Shown: positions 61,101 to 64,000 of the stretch, piece by piece
Numbering within the stretch: the stretch's first letter is position 1
How the letters are laid out: every line of letters begins with the position of its first letter
Origin: Tigriopus japonicus
Taxonomy: Eukaryota > Arthropoda > Copepoda > Harpacticoida > Harpacticidae
Assembly: GCA_010645155.1 (NCBI GenBank)
Contig: CM021317.1
Coordinates: forward strand, 9,881,883-9,945,882
Direction: 5' to 3'
DNA length: 64,000 bases
Position numbers and translations under genes: made by a program
The notes under the pieces: model-generated
The model's database searches: none
What the model was told of the DNA's origin: nothing
What the model saw: the letters and a program-made list of their open reading frames with translations, nothing else

Positions 61101-64000
61101 ACATATTGATGCAAGAGGTGATGGCAACAGTGTGATAGGAAATGAAATCGCAGGGCTGCTGAATTCTCTTCCCTCTTGTGCTTCACAGTCATGGTTATTG
61201 CTGAGAAAGAGTGCAGGGAATTTTCTTCCTCTATTGACTTCACCCCTGACTGCTATTTACACTTGCCCACCTACCCCTTGATATGCAAGATCACAGGTGT
61301 AAGTGGTGGTGGCCAGCAGGGGAGTCCAGTCAAATGCTTGCTAGCTTCAGATGGCTTGCCCAGCTTGCCCACTGGCACTTGTTACGAAGGGAACTGCAAG
61401 GATTGCTGGGCCGGGCCAGCTCTCTCTCTCTCCCTTTCTTTCTCTCTCTCGCTCGCTCTCTCCCGCTCGCTCTCTCCCGCTCGCTCTCTCCCGCTCGCTC
61501 TCTCCCGCTCGCTCTCTCTCGCTCGCTCTCTCTCGCTCTCGCTCTCCACACTGAGCCCAGTGAGCAAACAAGGACTTGAAGGACTTGACTCAACATTTCA
61601 GGGTTGAAAGGTAAAGAAAGGAAAACTCAACATGCTCCTCTCTATCACTATTCTTTCTCACACATTTTTTTTGGTAGGAGCCCTGATTGTGAACGTTTTC
61701 TCTGAAAAAGCATTGATCACAAAGAGGGGTGAGATATTCATTTTTCTCTTAGTCTTTTAGGTTTTAAACCTAATTTTACAGGCAATTCAGCTTTGAATCA
61801 TTTGAAACACACTAATAGTTCATTTTGGACCCCTTCATTAGGGTTCTAGGCCCTTTAGTTTCTCAAATGGTGCTATCTTGGTCTGATAATTTGGAAAACT
61901 TGTTCAGCTTAGAGGGTACCTGTGCATCCTTTTGGGAACGGCGAGCAGTTGCGAGCAGAATGAACTAGATGGCGTTGGATATGATTGTACTCTTTCTAAT
62001 ATAGAGCTCTAGGATGTCACAGAACATCAGAATTCTCAAAAGTTTGTTTTCAAAACAGATGAAGCACAAACTCCAAGTTACAATAACCACAATCTACTAG
62101 AGACATTTTCATGACTTTGACGACATCTCGTATCACTTTGATGAAACGGGCCTTGTTGTGAACCGTGGAAAACCTCGGACTTGATATGAATTGAAAATTG
62201 ATTAAAAGAACACCCATAACGGCAGTTTAGAGAATATCATTGACAGGAAAAACCACCGTACCCCCAGGATGGTGGTCACTTTCTTTTATATGTGTTCTCG
62301 TTGCTTCCATCCACTGTTGAAGCTTTTTTTTTAGTTTTCAAAGTCAAGGCTGAGATTAGCCACGGACATCTAGAGATATAGACGTTGGTCGGAAAAATGG
62401 CCTGACCATTGCGAAAAAACCTGCTAATCAAGCATCCTCTTCCGATGGCACCAAAGAAAAAAAAAATATTTTTTTTCCATATTTGAGTGTCCATTTGCAA
62501 AAAAATAACAGTTTAAACACAAAATACTATGATTTGGTTATTGAGTAAATTTCACATTAAAATTTCAACTGACTTGTCAAGACATGAAATGGCATCACTT
62601 AAGAGGCACTTCTGTAGTTGTAAATAAGGTGTCTCTTTTTAAAGCATTGTTACCTGATTGAAAATTTTAATTGCCAGGAATATCATCATCTTTATTGACA
62701 AAAGTGCTTAGGTCTAAGGATTTTCTAGCTGTGGTGACCAAGCCGTTGCATCAAGTTACTTATAAAACTGCAAAATTGGTGGTTATAAATGATTTCAAGC
62801 ATTGTTTTGGTGCTTTATAAATCAGTGTTTCAAATGACTTCTTTTTGTAATACTTTTCCATCCTAAAAGGGTTTCTCGTTTATTTCTATCTTGTTAAGGA
62901 TTTTTTTTCTCCCTTTTGAAGTTGAAAGATACAGGGGGAGACTTGTTTTGCCTTAGTCCAAACCACAGAGCTCAACAGAGAGAGAGAGAACTGGCCCCAA
63001 TTTTCATATTATGTGACAAGTTTCACTTTTGACCATTGATTTGTTTCTTTTGTTTTTGACTTTGTTTCCATTGATTTCAGTACATTCGGTTAGGTTTTCA
63101 AATGAAAATTGAGAAAAAAATGTTGAACAGATGTGTCTTCGTATTTTATAAGAATTCGATATTTCTCGAAGGACCATGGTCAAATAGACCGAAATCGACT
63201 TTTAAAACCTTATTGAATTTTACAAAATTTGCATCGAGGACTTACCAATATAACCTTTCCATAATTCAAAAGCCACAATTCGAAAAATTGTATTTTTTAT
63301 TGTGTTTTCGGAAATAATATATATATTATTTTGACATGCTATGACAAAACATAGAAGAAGGAAGAATTTTAATTTTATTTTGTGACATCAAACATCTATA
63401 TCAATTGCTTTGGGAATTTGAGTTTTCGTATACCCGGAACGTTTTTTCGCTTTTTTGGGCCAAAAATGAACCGGTTAAACTCAAAAAACTCAGCAGCTGA
63501 GCAACATATTTTCAAACAATTTCGATTCGAAGGGTATCTAAATCTGCTCTAAAAGTGTATTGACTAGATTTTCAAAAATTAAATAATTTAATAGGTTTTT
63601 AGGGATATAACTTTTAATCTAGACCTGGCTTTGAGAAACTCAGTAAATCAAAGTTGTTTCTCTTGGTTTCCTGAGCCTGAATCACATTTTATCGTGTTTG
63701 GGAATTTCTATAGAAACTTGATTTGATTTTTTCAGTACCGTGTGATCTTAATACAATAACAAAACCCCGCACAAAACCTTACATACTAAATATTCGAAAA
63801 GAGTAAAATTGATATTTAAAATATAAGAAATTTTTCCAAAAGTAAAATAAACCTGAAATTTATCATTGTAATAAAACTTTGTATTTGCATTTCTTTTTAC
63901 AGGAATTGGTCTTTATTTTTGGTTTGTCGTAGCCGCACTTTCGATTCGATACTACAACTTCATGTTCCCGGACGAATTTTACGGAATTCCAAAACCAGTC
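58188..64000 (+). CDS. Four-transmembrane protein, 3 exons seen, continues past window
   Basis: Exons 58188-58415, 58645-59088 and 63903-64000 (open at the window edge), with phase kept and introns of 229 and 4814 bp. Counting from the first ATG (58193), the protein has an acidic soluble part of about 105 residues (MPWLNVELTDESCKMQ, then EDIVETLEGEFVESEIRDII), a cysteine pair (PCLTLCCFKYD, about 93-103), then four hydrophobic helices at about 107-130, 148-171, 178-203 and 210-236, the last spanning the exon junction. The tail begins SIRYYNFMFPDEFYG. The Cys-rich entry into four evenly spaced helices resembles arthropod LAPTM/DUF4728-like proteins, which are poorly characterised endomembrane proteins; this is a resemblance only. 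The exon may also start in phase with an earlier exon (acceptor gttcttag), so the true N-terminus is uncertain. Confidence 0.7.
59582..59677. repeat. Hairpin of about 96 bp in the intron of the four-helix gene
   Basis: Arms ggctagttttttaagcgcaa... and ...gcgtcttaaaaaactaacc pair over about 38 bp, with an agatcgatct palindrome within each arm. Confidence 0.8.
61174..61405 (+). pseudogene. Cysteine-rich exon-like fragment inside the long-TIR element
   Basis: A strong splice-acceptor context (ctcttccctcttgtgcttcacag, ending about 61187) leads into a frame containing MVIAEKECREFSSSIDF, DCYLHLPTYPLICKI, VKCLLASDGL and LPTGTCYEGNCKDC. Evenly spaced cysteines and the GTCYEGNCKDC pattern recall disulfide-rich secreted or metalloprotease-associated domains, but no family is firmly recognised. 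The frame then runs into the microsatellite and becomes low-complexity Ser/Leu/Arg. A further exon-like piece near 61679-61727 (acceptor ttttttggtag, donor gggtgag) suggests that intron-containing genomic DNA was captured. Confidence 0.45.
61418..61548. repeat. CT / CGCT microsatellite
   Basis: Reiterations of ctctctctc and cgctcgctctctcc. Long ORFs in all frames here are artefacts of the repeat. Confidence 0.95.
62012..63902 (+). other. Rest of the long intron, nothing recognised
   Basis: AT-rich DNA up to the acceptor tctttttacag before 63903. Contains a short gagagagaga run near 62978. Confidence 0.6.

Larger units (their letters stand above)
60810..62011. mobile_element. Long-TIR element carrying a captured exon-like sequence
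   Basis: Arms of about 280 bp (60810-61090 and 61733-62011) are reverse complements. The outer 230 bp are nearly identical and the inner 50 bp more diverged. The 640 bp between them are not repeated here and contain a coding-looking segment (61174-61405) and a CT/CGCT microsatellite (61418-61548). The element lies wholly in the 4.8-kb intron of the four-helix gene. No transposase and no certain target duplication were found. Superfamily unassigned. Confidence 0.85.

Noticed and set aside
61330..61607. Long Ser/Leu/Arg and Glu/Arg/Ser-rich ORFs on both strands
   Set aside because: They are translations of the CT / CGCT microsatellite in every frame.

Overview
The window looks like arthropod nuclear DNA, most likely from a crustacean such as a copepod. 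The signs are spliced genes with GT-AG introns, AT-rich non-coding DNA, GC-rich housekeeping exons and a dense load of transposable elements. The species cannot be named from the sequence. No bacterial, organellar or CRISPR signal was seen, and I recognised no tRNA or rRNA.

Genes, left to right. 2-1000 (+) is the 3' end of a Ty3/gypsy pol ORF (integrase). 1988-2250 (-) may be a last exon with one membrane helix. 2986-5532 (+) holds three exons of an unrecognised gene whose frame breaks twice at homopolymers. 11718-13395 (-) is a non-LTR reverse transcriptase remnant split by later insertions. 17024-28590 (-) is a complete 14-exon SMG8 gene (1053 aa, nonsense-mediated decay), whose junctions I worked out with consistent phase throughout. 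36513-39158 (+) is GAPDH (3 exons, 331 aa). 39427-40503 (-) is a membrane-anchored short-chain dehydrogenase of the SDR16C type (3 exons, 306 aa), tail-to-tail with GAPDH. 52875-53264 (-) is a possible small type II membrane protein. From 58188 to the window end (+) runs a four-helix membrane protein gene, with two possible exons of the same or a neighbouring gene at 57538-57965.

Most of the rest is mobile DNA. The main theme is a collection of unrelated non-autonomous hAT-like elements, recognised by short terminal inverted repeats (CAGGG..., TAGGG..., TAGTGATG..., TAGAG...) flanked by 8-bp target-site duplications. Well-defined copies lie at 8585-8799, 10316-11420, 11875-12213, 12601-12939, 14006-14203, 19223-19520, 31171-32129, 33249-35554, 41909-44221, 42416-42644, 47275-49056, 51442-52141 and 55917-56222. 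Several carry tandem arrays of their own subterminal motif, and several are nested. There are also long fold-back elements (about 11861-12498, 15284-15807, 34645-35292, 47480-48083, 55497-55680) and a long-TIR element at 60810-62011 that appears to carry a captured cysteine-rich exon.

The genes do not form a pathway. SMG8, GAPDH and the dehydrogenase are intact housekeeping genes with TE-filled introns and spacers. The most novel items are the captured-exon element, the hAT elements with self-amplified motifs, and the nested insertion history at 11.7-13.4 kb. Two assembly gaps (47586-47608 and 47964-47967) sit inside an inverted repeat.
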